DNA of 35,365 nt from positions 1 to 35,365 of the forward strand of contig CAIMAP010000037.1 of NCBI GenBank assembly GCA_903838995.1, written 5' to 3'. The translations under genes were made by a program, and so were the position numbers. This DNA is from an uncultured bacterium. Its GTDB lineage: Bacteria; Bacteroidota; Bacteroidia; Sphingobacteriales; Sphingobacteriaceae. The notes below the pieces were generated by a model. The model did no database searches, was not told the origin of the DNA, and saw only the letters and a list, made by a program, of their open reading frames with translations. This document shows positions 18,966 to 28,474 of this stretch, piece by piece (the stretch's first letter is position 1; every line of letters starts with the position of its first letter).

Positions 18966-20153
18966 TTGACACGATTTTATTTTAAAACCATACTAATTAT
19001 ATGGGTATCATTTATTTTTTATGCTTGTAATGATCATAAAAAAGAACCTAAAGTTGAAAAGCTTAGCGAAGCTAATCGCCCTTACGACAAAAAAGAATTT
19101 GAAATAAAAGAAAAAAAGATTGCAGATTATTTTGAGCGTTTGCATGAACAAACAGGCTTTAATGGAGCTGTTTGGATAAGTAAAGACGAGCATAAACTAT
19201 ACGCCGGTGCATTTGGATTTAATGATATTAAACGCCAAAAAGAGCCGCTCAATATTTCATCTGTTTTTCAACTAGCTTCGGTAAGTAAGCAGTTTACTGC
19301 AGCAGCCATTTTACATTTAATGGAACAAGGTAAGTTGAAATTAAGCGACCCTATTCAAAAATTTTATCCAAATTTTCCATATCAAGGAATCAATTTAAAA
19401 ATGTTATTACTACATCGTGGTGGTTTAGGAAACTATACTTATTTCAGCGAAATGTATTGCGACAGGAAAACGCCTATTTCTAATCAAGACGTGGTGCAAA
19501 TGATGATTAAAAATAAACCACCAATCTATTTTTTCCCAGATAGAAGATTCGACTATAGTAATACAGGTTATGTTTTGCTTGCTGCTATTGTTGAAAAGGT
19601 GACTGCAGAAAAATTTGATGTATACATGCGTAAAGAAATTTTCAAGCCATTAGGTATGAATCATACTTACATTTATAATATTAACAAGCCGGCAGCTTTT
19701 AAGTATTCGCCAGGGCACGATAAAAATTTAAACACTACACAAAGTAGTTACCTAGATGGTGCAAATGGAGACAAAGGCGTTTATTCATCGGTAGCAGATT
19801 TAGCGCTTTGGGATCGGATTTTATATTCCAATATTTTTCTTAAAAAATCAAGTATAGATTCTTTGAGCAAACCAGGTAATCATCATTTAACAGGACCATT
19901 TAATTATGGTTATGGCTTGCGCACCTATACACTTCCAGACGGATCAAATATTAATTATCATGGCGGATGGTGGAATGGTTATAAAACATTTTTCTTTAGA
20001 GACCTCAAAAACCATCATGCTATTATTTTGTTAAGCAATAGAGAGCATTCAGGATTCAGAGATTTAGACGGTTTAGTTGATATTATATATGATAGAAAGC
20101 CAGATCCGAAAAGAAAATATTCGGTTTACATGCATCACGCTCCTGGTTATTAA
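18966..20153 (+). CDS. Serine hydrolase (beta-lactamase / class C PBP-like)
   Basis: FQLASVSKQFTAAAILHLMEQGKL (SxxK), FDYSNTGYVLLAAIVEKVT (YxN), NYHGGWWNGY (HGG). Lipoprotein-like N-terminus (FIFYACNDHKK). Confidence 0.92.
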   Translation: MTRFYFKTILIIWVSFIFYACNDHKKEPKVEKLSEANRPYDKKEFEIKEKKIADYFERLHEQTGFNGAVWISKDEHKLYAGAFGFNDIKRQKEPLNISSVFQLASVSKQFTAAAILHLMEQGKLKLSDPIQKFYPNFPYQGINLKMLLLHRGGLGNYTYFSEMYCDRKTPISNQDVVQMMIKNKPPIYFFPDRRFDYSNTGYVLLAAIVEKVTAEKFDVYMRKEIFKPLGMNHTYIYNINKPAAFKYSPGHDKNLNTTQSSYLDGANGDKGVYSSVADLALWDRILYSNIFLKKSSIDSLSKPGNHHLTGPFNYGYGLRTYTLPDGSNINYHGGWWNGYKTFFFRDLKNHHAIILLSNREHSGFRDLDGLVDIIYDRKPDPKRKYSVYMHHAPGY

Positions 20154-20236
20154 GTTTGGATTTAAAAATATATTGCAATGAAAAATAAAGTATTTTTCGA
20201 AGAAGGCGTAGTCGATAAAAAAATTATAAAGAAGAA

Positions 20237-20740
20237 TTAAGCAATTTTTTTAGACAATATAAAATCATTTAACCAAAACTCGGCAAATGGAATATCGACA
20301 GTTTCGATAATTTCATAGCCGAGTTTTTCATAAAAAGATAAAGCAGGATTTTTTCTGTTGACATTTAAATGCAAATGATTGGCAGCCAAATTGGCTACCT
20401 CTTTTTCTACTTCGTTAAGTAAGATCCTTCCAAACCCTTTGTTTTGTTCACTTGGAAGCAAATACAGCTTGTGCAATTTAAAAGTATTCTTTGGCTCCTC
20501 TAATTTGCCATAAGAGGCAAAACCTATAGGCATTTCTGCTTGGTATAAAATTAAAAATGCGTGTTTGTAAAAATCCATTTGTTTGTAAATGGATTCTGGC
20601 GTATACATTTCACCAAACATATATTCGATTTGTGCTTTAGAAATAACATCTTCATAAGTAACAAACCAAGTTTGATAAGCAATCTTTACTATTGTAGGAA
20701 TGTCTTCAATACTTGCTAATTTAATTGAAACGTTATTCAT
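20237..20740 (-). CDS. GNAT family N-acetyltransferase
   Basis: LHKLYLLPSEQNKGFGRILLNEVEKEVANL...LHLNVNRKNPALSFYEKLGYEIIET: GNAT motifs A and B. Confidence 0.92.
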   Translation of the reverse strand: MNNVSIKLASIEDIPTIVKIAYQTWFVTYEDVISKAQIEYMFGEMYTPESIYKQMDFYKHAFLILYQAEMPIGFASYGKLEEPKNTFKLHKLYLLPSEQNKGFGRILLNEVEKEVANLAANHLHLNVNRKNPALSFYEKLGYEIIETVDIPFAEFWLNDFILSKKIA

Positions 20741-21139
20741 TTATTGCTTTTTAATATTTATTAATTTTATAAAATATAATAAATGACCCACCAAAAAAGA
20801 AATTGTTCCAATTAAAAAAAAGAAATTAGCAACTCTATTTGCCGTAGAAGGATAAGTAATCATCCCAGTGAACAACATCAGTAGACTTAGTAAATAAGCA
20901 TTTCTTGCATTGTTATCTGCTAAGTTAATTTGAATGTGAATGGGGATTTTAAATCCAAAATAAAAAACAATTGCGGCTAGTAATGCAGTCGCCATGATGA
21001 TAACATACATAGACATTTGATAAGTAGAAAATTCGGCAGTTGGGAATAGAAAATGTATGGCAATAGCAATGATAGCTAATGCAATAGCCGAAAGGGTTAA
21101 GCGCAAACAGATTAATTTATGGTTCTCTAGAAAATTCAT
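20741..21139 (-). CDS. Hypothetical small integral membrane protein
   Basis: Start placed at MNFLENHKLICLRL (21139); four predicted hydrophobic segments. Adjoins the GNAT gene with no intergenic nucleotides. Confidence 0.65.
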   Translation of the reverse strand: MNFLENHKLICLRLTLSAIALAIIAIAIHFLFPTAEFSTYQMSMYVIIMATALLAAIVFYFGFKIPIHIQINLADNNARNAYLLSLLMLFTGMITYPSTANRVANFFFLIGTISFLVGHLLYFIKLINIKKQ

Positions 21140-21217
21140 TTGATTATTTTTTTCAAAAATACATTTCTTTATATGATATTTGAAATAATTAGTCATATTC
21201 AACATTAAATTAATTAT

Positions 21218-22105
21218 ATGAAAGCATATGTATTTCCTGGTCAAGGAGCTCAATTTGTAGGAATGGGGAAAGAATTGTATGAAAATTCTGCCTTAGCAAA
21301 AGCCATGTTTGAAAAAGCAAATGAAATCATTGGATTTAGAATTACAGATTTGATGTTCAATGGAACAGACGAAGATTTAAAACAAACTAAAGTTACCCAA
21401 CCTGCCATTTTTTTACACTCGGTTATTCTTGGAAGTGTTTTACCAGACTTTAAACCCGGCATGGTTGCAGGTCATTCATTAGGTGAATTCTCTGCATTAG
21501 TAATGAATAAAACTTTATCATTCGAAGATGCGTTTAGATTAGTTATTGCAAGAGCAAACGCGATGCAAAAAGCATGTGAATTAGCTCCTTCTACAATGGC
21601 CGCAATATTAGGATTAGCAGATAATGTAGTAGAAGAAATTTGTGCAAGCATACCTGAGGTAGTAGTAGCAGCAAATTATAATTGTCCTGGACAATTAGTC
21701 ATATCGGGAAGTATAGCAGGCGTACAAATAGCCTGTGAAAAGTTAACAGCCGCTGGCGCTAAAAGAGCATTAATGTTAAATGTGGGTGGCGCATTTCATT
21801 CACCATTAATGGAACCGGCTAGGGTTGAATTAGCAGCAGCTATTCATGCAACAAATTTTGCCAATCCAATTTGTCCGATTTATCAAAACATCAATGCACA
21901 AGCCACTATAGATCCTAATCAAATTAAAGACAATTTAATCTTACAATTAACAGGAGCAGTTAGGTGGACACAAACCATCGAAGCCATGATTGCAGGTGGC
22001 GCCAGTTCTTTTACAGAAGTTGGCCCCGGAACAGTCTTACAAGGTTTGGTTAAAAAAGTAGATCGACAAATGCCTACTGCAAGTGCAAGTATATTAACAG
22101 CCTAA
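21218..22105 (+). CDS. fabD: Malonyl-CoA:ACP S-malonyltransferase
   Basis: KAYVFPGQGAQFVGMGKELY, VAGHSLGEFSALV (GHSLGE), GGAFHSPLMEPA, TEVGPGTVLQGLVKK. Confidence 0.97.
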   Translation: MKAYVFPGQGAQFVGMGKELYENSALAKAMFEKANEIIGFRITDLMFNGTDEDLKQTKVTQPAIFLHSVILGSVLPDFKPGMVAGHSLGEFSALVMNKTLSFEDAFRLVIARANAMQKACELAPSTMAAILGLADNVVEEICASIPEVVVAANYNCPGQLVISGSIAGVQIACEKLTAAGAKRALMLNVGGAFHSPLMEPARVELAAAIHATNFANPICPIYQNINAQATIDPNQIKDNLILQLTGAVRWTQTIEAMIAGGASSFTEVGPGTVLQGLVKKVDRQMPTASASILTA

Positions 22106-22107
22106 AA

Positions 22108-22524
22108 ATGAAAAATATGATTGTTAATTTAGCTAGTCTCGAAAACGACTTAATCCCAATCATAGCTATTATTAAAAAACATAAAGTTATTTGTTGGAAT
22201 GGAGAGATGGGTGCTGGCAAAACTACCATCATTGCAAAAATTTGTCAGTTACTTGGAAGTACCGATGAAAAAAGTAGTCCAACTTTTGCCATCTTAAATG
22301 AATATACCTGTACTGATGATAAAATTTATCATTTCGATTTATATAGGTTAAAATCTATTGTCGAAGCATTGGATATAGGGATAGAAGAATACTTAGACAG
22401 CGGCCACTATTGTATGATTGAGTGGCCCGAAATAATTAAATCGCTATTGCCCGAAAATGCATTGTTTATTGAGATTACGGCCCAAGCCGATAAAAGTCGA
22501 AACCTGCAAATTTTAAGCGCTTAG
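22108..22524 (+). CDS. tsaE: tRNA threonylcarbamoyladenosine biosynthesis ATPase TsaE
   Basis: VICWNGEMGAGKTTIIAKICQLLG (Walker A), SSPTFAILNEYTCTDDKIYHFDLYRL, CMIEWPEII. Confidence 0.95.
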   Translation: MKNMIVNLASLENDLIPIIAIIKKHKVICWNGEMGAGKTTIIAKICQLLGSTDEKSSPTFAILNEYTCTDDKIYHFDLYRLKSIVEALDIGIEEYLDSGHYCMIEWPEIIKSLLPENALFIEITAQADKSRNLQILSA

Positions 22525-22580
22525 GCTGCCTAATGAATCAAAAATAAATTGATTATCTTTAGCTATAAATTAAAAAAAAT

Positions 22581-23801
22581 ATGTCTAATGCACCCAAAGG
22601 AATGTCGGCTATTGCAAAACAAGCCATGCTTATGCCTAAAGAGTCGTTAATGACTGCTAAAAATCGTAAGCAAGAACTCAACATTGGCATTCCAAAAGAA
22701 ATCTCCTTTCAAGAAAATAGAATTGCATTAACACCGCTTTCGGTTGGTTTATTAGTAAACAACGGACACGAGGTGCGCATAGAAACAGGTGCAGGCAATG
22801 GCGCCAAATTTTCTGATAGTGCCTATTCCGAATGTGGTGGACAAATAACATACGACCGCCAGAAAGTTTGGGAATCAGATATCATTATAAAAGTAGGTCC
22901 GCCCACGCTAGAAGAAATTGGCATGATGAAAATTGGACAAACTTTAATTTCGGGATTACAAGTTGCTACGCTCAAACCTGAGTATTTAAAAGCTTTGATG
23001 GCGAAGAAAATAACTGCGATTGCCTACGAATATTTAAGAGACGAAGGAAATATTTTAACAGTAGTAAGATCTATGTCCGAAATTGTTGGATCAACCTCTA
23101 TTCATATTGCTGCAGAATTATTAAATACGCATAATGGAAAAGGATTATTATTAGGCGGCGTAGTTGGAATACCTCCGACAGAAATTGTGATTATAGGAGC
23201 TGGGACAGTTGGCGAGTGTGCAGCCAGAACGGCCATTGCACTTGGAGCAGATGTAAAAGTTTTTGATAACTCTGTTTATCATTTACGCAGACTACAAGAA
23301 AACATTGGCACCAGAATTTTTACTTCAGTTATTCAACCCGTTGTTTTAGAGAAAGCACTTGCAAAATGTGATGTGGCTATTGGTGCAATGCGTTCGAAAG
23401 AAGGCAGAAGCCCCTGTATTGTTTCTACAGAAATGGTCAATAAAATGAGAGCAGACGCTGTAATCATTGATGTGAGTATCGATCAAGGTGGATGCTTTGA
23501 AACTTCAAAAGTAACCAATCATGCAAACCCCATTTTTAGACACCAAGATGTGATACATTATTGCGTGCCTAATATTGCTTCGAGAGTAGCACGAACTGCT
23601 TCTTATGCATTAACAAATATTTTTAGTCCTATCTTATTAGAATTAGCTAATGCAGGTGGTATTAAAAATTACCTTTGGGAAAATGCAGGTATCCGCAGTG
23701 GTGTTTATATTTATAATGGTCAAATAACTAATAAATATTTATCGAATCAATTTAAATTAACCTTTAAAGATTTAGATTTATTGGTGGCTGCTCAAAATTA
23801 A
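22581..23801 (+). CDS. ald: Alanine dehydrogenase / PntA-like family protein
   Basis: IGIPKEISFQENRIALTPLSVGLLVNNGHEVRIETGAG, IVIIGAGTVGECAARTAIALGADVKVFD, VIIDVSIDQGG, VPNIASRVARTASYALTN. About 30 aa N-terminal extension. Confidence 0.85.
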   Translation: MSNAPKGMSAIAKQAMLMPKESLMTAKNRKQELNIGIPKEISFQENRIALTPLSVGLLVNNGHEVRIETGAGNGAKFSDSAYSECGGQITYDRQKVWESDIIIKVGPPTLEEIGMMKIGQTLISGLQVATLKPEYLKALMAKKITAIAYEYLRDEGNILTVVRSMSEIVGSTSIHIAAELLNTHNGKGLLLGGVVGIPPTEIVIIGAGTVGECAARTAIALGADVKVFDNSVYHLRRLQENIGTRIFTSVIQPVVLEKALAKCDVAIGAMRSKEGRSPCIVSTEMVNKMRADAVIIDVSIDQGGCFETSKVTNHANPIFRHQDVIHYCVPNIASRVARTASYALTNIFSPILLELANAGGIKNYLWENAGIRSGVYIYNGQITNKYLSNQFKLTFKDLDLLVAAQN

Positions 23802-23802
23802 A

Positions 23803-24753
23803 TTATAAATTTTTGAGTGTATTTTCTACCCAAGCTTTTCCCCAGTTTTCTAACTCTTCTGTTGTCCATAAAGTTGGATAGAAAATTCTTTTTTGAAAAC
23901 GAGGAGGCAAATATTTTTGCCAATTGGTTCCACCAGTTGCTTTAATATCTTCTGGATCTAACTGCAAATAACGAACTTCTGATTTATAATGAGCTAAGGG
24001 CCAGTTCACATTTACATTTGTATCAAACCTACGCATGGCTTCTGTTACAGCCGGGTTAGCAGATTGCAGTTCTTGGTATTTAGCAAGTATGGTATTCCCA
24101 TTTCTGTCATTGGCTAATTGTACAAAAGAAGCCATGTATTTCTCTTCAAACTGAATTAAGGTTAATGTTTTCTTTCCAGTTTTAGCTTCTGTTGCACCAT
24201 GTTTCCAATAGATAAAAGACAAATATTTTTCTGCATTGAATGGCTCTTTTGCAAATTCTTCGCGTTTATCTTTATCAATTAAATTAATTAAATCTGTGGC
24301 AAATATTTCAATTTTACGATACTGTGCCGATTGAAAACCACTTGCAGGTAATAAGGACATGCGGTATTGTAAAAATTGTTCTTTCTCCATTCCATCAACC
24401 ATAATATCAAAAGAATTCGTAAGATGTTCGAAATAGCGATTGATACGGGTAAGACGCGATAGAAAAAACTTTTCTGTAATGGCTGTTTGATCACAAATTT
24501 GTTGGCATTCGTTCAAAATCATTTTGAAATACAATTCGGTTGCCTGATGATACATGATAAAAATCTGCTCATCGGGGAACTTTGTTTTTGGATTTTGTAA
24601 GCTGAGCAGGGTGTCTAAGTGAATGTAATCCCAATAAGTAAGGTAATCTGCATGGATTAATCCATCTAAGTAAGCTGTTAAATCTTGGCCGCTTGCCTCA
24701 AATTTTTCTTGTAATTTTTGAATGCGTTCGGTAATTTCTTTAGATAATTCCAT
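23803..24753 (-). CDS. Tryptophan 2,3-dioxygenase family protein
   Basis: LTYWDYIHLDTLLSLQNPKTKFPDEQIFIMYHQATELYFKMILNE, YRMSLLPASGFQSAQYRKIEI, ATGGTNWQKYL; TDO-type helical heme dioxygenase motifs. Confidence 0.85.
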   Translation of the reverse strand: MELSKEITERIQKLQEKFEASGQDLTAYLDGLIHADYLTYWDYIHLDTLLSLQNPKTKFPDEQIFIMYHQATELYFKMILNECQQICDQTAITEKFFLSRLTRINRYFEHLTNSFDIMVDGMEKEQFLQYRMSLLPASGFQSAQYRKIEIFATDLINLIDKDKREEFAKEPFNAEKYLSFIYWKHGATEAKTGKKTLTLIQFEEKYMASFVQLANDRNGNTILAKYQELQSANPAVTEAMRRFDTNVNVNWPLAHYKSEVRYLQLDPEDIKATGGTNWQKYLPPRFQKRIFYPTLWTTEELENWGKAWVENTLKNL

Positions 24754-25123
24754 AATTAAAAAAATGTTTTGATAACCACATGCCTAAGTATAATGCCAAC
24801 ATGCAAAAAATGATATTTAAAATAATATTCCCAAATGCCAATAGCATGTTTCCAGATTTAAGTATTTGATCTGTTTCGGAAATAAAAGTAGAAAATGTAC
24901 TAAATCCACCACAAAAACCAGTTAATAAAATCAGTTTTAATTCTGCATTCCAATTTGTTTTTGCTAATAACATCGTTGAAAAAAAACCAACCAATAAACA
25001 ACTTAATACATTGGCTGTAAAAGTGGCCATTGGAAAATTGAATCCAAAGCTCACTTTTGTAAATGCCCAACGAGCAATGCTTCCAGCTCCTCCACCCATA
25101 AAAACAAACAATGCACTTTTCAT
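24740..25123 (-). CDS. crcB: Fluoride efflux channel CrcB (Fluc)
   Basis: FMGGGAGSIARWAFTK, GFNFPMATFTANVLSCLLVGFFSTML, LILLTGFCGGFSTFSTF: Fluc signatures. Confidence 0.95.
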   Translation of the reverse strand: MKSALFVFMGGGAGSIARWAFTKVSFGFNFPMATFTANVLSCLLVGFFSTMLLAKTNWNAELKLILLTGFCGGFSTFSTFISETDQILKSGNMLLAFGNIILNIIFCMLALYLGMWLSKHFFNYGII

Positions 25124-25124
25124 T

Positions 25125-26093
25125 TTATTTTTTTGATTTTATCATTATTTCCAGCACCTCTTCTATTGGCGTATAGTTAAAAGATAGGGCTTGTATTAAT
25201 TTTTGATTGTTAAATATATGATTTTTTTGACTTGCGCGTAAAGTAAATTTGCTCAATAAGGTGCTTTTGTGGCATAAAAAAGAGTAGAGCTGTAAGGCCC
25301 TAATGATTGCATTACTCCAACTATTGCTTAAGCGAATAGCCATTGGCTTTGTATTTTTAATTTTAGCAATCAATGCGAAAAAGTCTTGATAACTTTTGTT
25401 TGCTGCAGAAACGATAAATCTTTCTGCAACTATAGTCGAATCCATTAATTGAATCATTGCTCGACATAAATCTTCCACATAAACCAAAGCAATAGTGCCT
25501 TCGGGATAAAAATAAGCTTTGGCATGCACTATGTTTAAAAGCGACATGGCGCCTGCTTGCTTTTCGTCGTAACCTAAAATTACGGAGGGGTTAACAATTA
25601 CTGCGTCGAGCCCTTCTGTTATGCCGCGCCATACTTCTCTTTCTGCTTCAAATTTACTGACCGAATAGTCTGAAATTGTAGCATCATAAACCCATTGACA
25701 AGTTTCGTCGATAGGCATTCCGGGTTTAGCTTCTCCAATTGCAGCAATAGAACTGACATATACTAATTTTTGGATGCCTAAAAATAAAGCAGCATTGATA
25801 ATATGTGCAGTACCCTGCACATTGGTTCGCCAAATTTCTTTTTTATCTTTTGGATCAAAGGAAACCTTTGCAGCGCAATGGTAAACATGCGAACAGCCTT
25901 TCATGGCCTGCTCTATTGCATCATAATCTTGCAAATCGGCTGCTACCCATTCTATTTGGTGAGCATAAGGAACTAAAGAAATTGGCACTTTAGCATTCGG
26001 TCGAATGATTGCGCGAATGGGCTTTTGCTGCTGCACCAAAGCTTGTAGCAAATGTCCTCCAACTAAACCGGTTCCTCCTGTAACTAAAATCAT
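25125..26093 (-). CDS. NAD(P)-dependent epimerase/dehydratase (extended SDR)
   Basis: MILVTGGTGLVGGHLLQALV (Rossmann TGxxGxxG), VYVSSIAAIG, DYSVSKFEAE (YxxxK). Confidence 0.93.
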   Translation of the reverse strand: MILVTGGTGLVGGHLLQALVQQQKPIRAIIRPNAKVPISLVPYAHQIEWVAADLQDYDAIEQAMKGCSHVYHCAAKVSFDPKDKKEIWRTNVQGTAHIINAALFLGIQKLVYVSSIAAIGEAKPGMPIDETCQWVYDATISDYSVSKFEAEREVWRGITEGLDAVIVNPSVILGYDEKQAGAMSLLNIVHAKAYFYPEGTIALVYVEDLCRAMIQLMDSTIVAERFIVSAANKSYQDFFALIAKIKNTKPMAIRLSNSWSNAIIRALQLYSFLCHKSTLLSKFTLRASQKNHIFNNQKLIQALSFNYTPIEEVLEIMIKSKK

Positions 26094-26154
26094 AATTTAT
26101 TTTACAAATATGTGTAAAATAAGGCAGATAATTTATGAGAATTGATATAGGAAT

Positions 26155-27357
26155 GTGTCAAACATTTCTTTATTTTCGCTTATGCTACAAGATTTCTTAA
26201 GTCCGATAAATCCATCTAGGTTTGAACCTGAAAACGGTTATTATACCTCGCAATTGGGTGCTAAAATAATTTGTCATCAAAACAGCTTTCCAGATTTAGC
26301 AGATGCGCAATTGGCTATTATTGGTGTACTTGAAGACAGAAAAGCGATTCAGAACGAAGGCTGCGCAAATGGAGTGGAGCAAATTCGCGCATTTTTATAT
26401 CAATTAAATGAAGGCGATTTCCAAAGTAAAATTGTTGACTTAGGAAATATTTTACCAGGCGAAAGTTTAAGAGATACGCATTATGCATTAAAAGTAGTTA
26501 CAGAATCTTTATTAAAAAAATCTATTATCCCAATCATTATTGGTGGTGGACACGACTTATGTTATGCGCAATATTGGGCATACGAAAATCTAGATAAAAA
26601 AGTAGACCTACTTTCTTTCGATGCTCATTTTGATTTAGATGCTAGCGTAGATGAACATCAAATTCCAAATTCGCAATCTTATTTGAATAGCATAATTTTA
26701 CATGAGCCGAATTTCTTATTTAATTTTAGCAATATCGGTTATCAAACTTATTATGTAAATCAAGAGAGCATTCAACTAATGGATAAAATGTATTTCGACA
26801 TTCATCGATTAGGTGAATTCAGAAATAAAATTCAAGAATCAGAACCTATTATTCGAAATGCAGACTTGATAAGTGTAGACATTTCTGCCGTTAAAATGGC
26901 AGATGCACCTGGCAATGCAAATGCACACCCTAATGGTTTTTACGGAGAAGAAATGTGCCAGATGATGCGCTATGCGGGCATGAGCGACAAATGTTCTTCT
27001 ATTGGTTTTTACGAATTCAATCCAAAATACGACCATCGTAATCAAACAGCAGAATTAATTGCGCAAATGATTTGGTGCTTTATAGAAGGATTTTACGCTA
27101 GAAAAGACGATTTCCCAAGTAGCAGTAAAAATGATTATATAAAATATCGTGCAACATTTAAAGATGTTCAACATGAAGTCATTTTTTTAAAAAGCAAAAA
27201 AACAGATCGATGGTGGATGCAAATACCTTATCCAAATTTAATTTCTAAAAATGAAAGGTATTTAATGGTGCCTTGTTCTTACGAAGATTATGTGCAAGCC
27301 ACAAATGGAGAAGTACCAAATAGGTGGTGGAAAAATTATCAAAAACTAATTGTATAA
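26155..27357 (+). CDS. Ureohydrolase (arginase/agmatinase/formimidoylglutamase) family protein
   Basis: IIGGGHDLCYAQYW (GGGHD), LSFDAHFDLD (DAHxD), LISVDISAVKMADAPG, GFYEFNPKYD. GTG start in the track; ATG at 26182 is an alternative. Confidence 0.85.
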   Translation: MSNISLFSLMLQDFLSPINPSRFEPENGYYTSQLGAKIICHQNSFPDLADAQLAIIGVLEDRKAIQNEGCANGVEQIRAFLYQLNEGDFQSKIVDLGNILPGESLRDTHYALKVVTESLLKKSIIPIIIGGGHDLCYAQYWAYENLDKKVDLLSFDAHFDLDASVDEHQIPNSQSYLNSIILHEPNFLFNFSNIGYQTYYVNQESIQLMDKMYFDIHRLGEFRNKIQESEPIIRNADLISVDISAVKMADAPGNANAHPNGFYGEEMCQMMRYAGMSDKCSSIGFYEFNPKYDHRNQTAELIAQMIWCFIEGFYARKDDFPSSSKNDYIKYRATFKDVQHEVIFLKSKKTDRWWMQIPYPNLISKNERYLMVPCSYEDYVQATNGEVPNRWWKNYQKLIV

Positions 27358-27360
27358 ATT

Positions 27361-28467
27361 ATGAATAGAATATTAATTATTTGTTGTATCATTTCTTTGA
27401 GCGCTTGTTCAAAATTTGGTCAAAAAAGCACTTACACCATTGATGGAAATTTGAGTGCTAAAGATTCTAGTGTAATCTACTTGAAAAGCTACCAAACAGC
27501 CGAACCTACCCTAGATTCCACTTTTATTGTAAATGGAAAATTTAAATTCGAAGGCAAACTAAGCGCAGCAGCTCAGTTTTTTTTGTATACGAAAAAGAAC
27601 GAAGAAACAAACCAAAGATTGAGCTTTGTTTTAGAAAATGAAAATTATACTATTAATGGATCTGAAGATAGTATTGCTCAGGCAACAGTTGTTGGAGGAA
27701 AAGAGCAAGCGTATTATGCTACATTAAAAACAGCCTTAAAGCCAATAGAAAAAGAATTTAAAGCATTGCAAAAGGCCTATTACCAAGCAGCCGATCAAAA
27801 AGATACCGCTTCTATGACGGCTATTGATGCCAAATGGGAATTACAGGGTAAAATTTTTGACAGTTTAAATAATGCTTTTATTAAAAATAATCCAGCTGCC
27901 TTTGCCAGTTTATTGGCTATAGATGAACTCGCTGGAGGTGTAATAGATCCAACTATTATAGGCCCTTTAGTGGAAAGCGTAAATCCTAAATTATTGGAGA
28001 GCCCATTAGGTAAAACATTAAGCGATAAACTTTTAAAAGCAAAAAAAACAGCGGTAGGTCAACCATTCATTGATTTTAATTCGAAGGATATTAATAAACA
28101 AGATTTTCAACTTTCAAAAGTAAAAAGTAAATATATATTATTAGACTTTTGGGCTTCGTGGTGTGGCCCATGTAGAGCCGAAAATCCATTTGTGGTAAAA
28201 GCATATGAAATGTATCATCCAAAAGGATTAACCATTGTGAGTGTTTCTTTAGATGATAATGAAACGGATTGGAAAACAGCAGTAGCTAAAGATCATTTAA
28301 ATTGGATTCATGTTTCTTCTTTAAAAGGATTTGATGAGCCAGCAGCAAAATTATATGGAATAAGTGCTATTCCACAAAATTTATTAATAGATAGTGCAGG
28401 AACCATTGTAGCTAAAGACTTACGAGGAGATGCATTAGCAATCGCATTAGCAAATTGTTTAAAATAA
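27361..28467 (+). CDS. TlpA family lipoprotein with N-terminal DUF4369-like domain
   Basis: Lipoprotein signal CCIISLSACSKFG; YTIDGNLSAKDSSVIYLKSY (DUF4369-like); ILLDFWASWCGPCRAENPFV (CGPC). Confidence 0.92.
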   Translation: MNRILIICCIISLSACSKFGQKSTYTIDGNLSAKDSSVIYLKSYQTAEPTLDSTFIVNGKFKFEGKLSAAAQFFLYTKKNEETNQRLSFVLENENYTINGSEDSIAQATVVGGKEQAYYATLKTALKPIEKEFKALQKAYYQAADQKDTASMTAIDAKWELQGKIFDSLNNAFIKNNPAAFASLLAIDELAGGVIDPTIIGPLVESVNPKLLESPLGKTLSDKLLKAKKTAVGQPFIDFNSKDINKQDFQLSKVKSKYILLDFWASWCGPCRAENPFVVKAYEMYHPKGLTIVSVSLDDNETDWKTAVAKDHLNWIHVSSLKGFDEPAAKLYGISAIPQNLLIDSAGTIVAKDLRGDALAIALANCLK

Positions 28468-28474
28468 AAATATT

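Noticed and set aside
26094-26154. Possible fluoride riboswitch ahead of the epimerase-crcB unit
   Set aside because: The 61-nt divergent gap is AT-rich and lacks the conserved GGNGAUGG-like core expected of a crcB-motif RNA.
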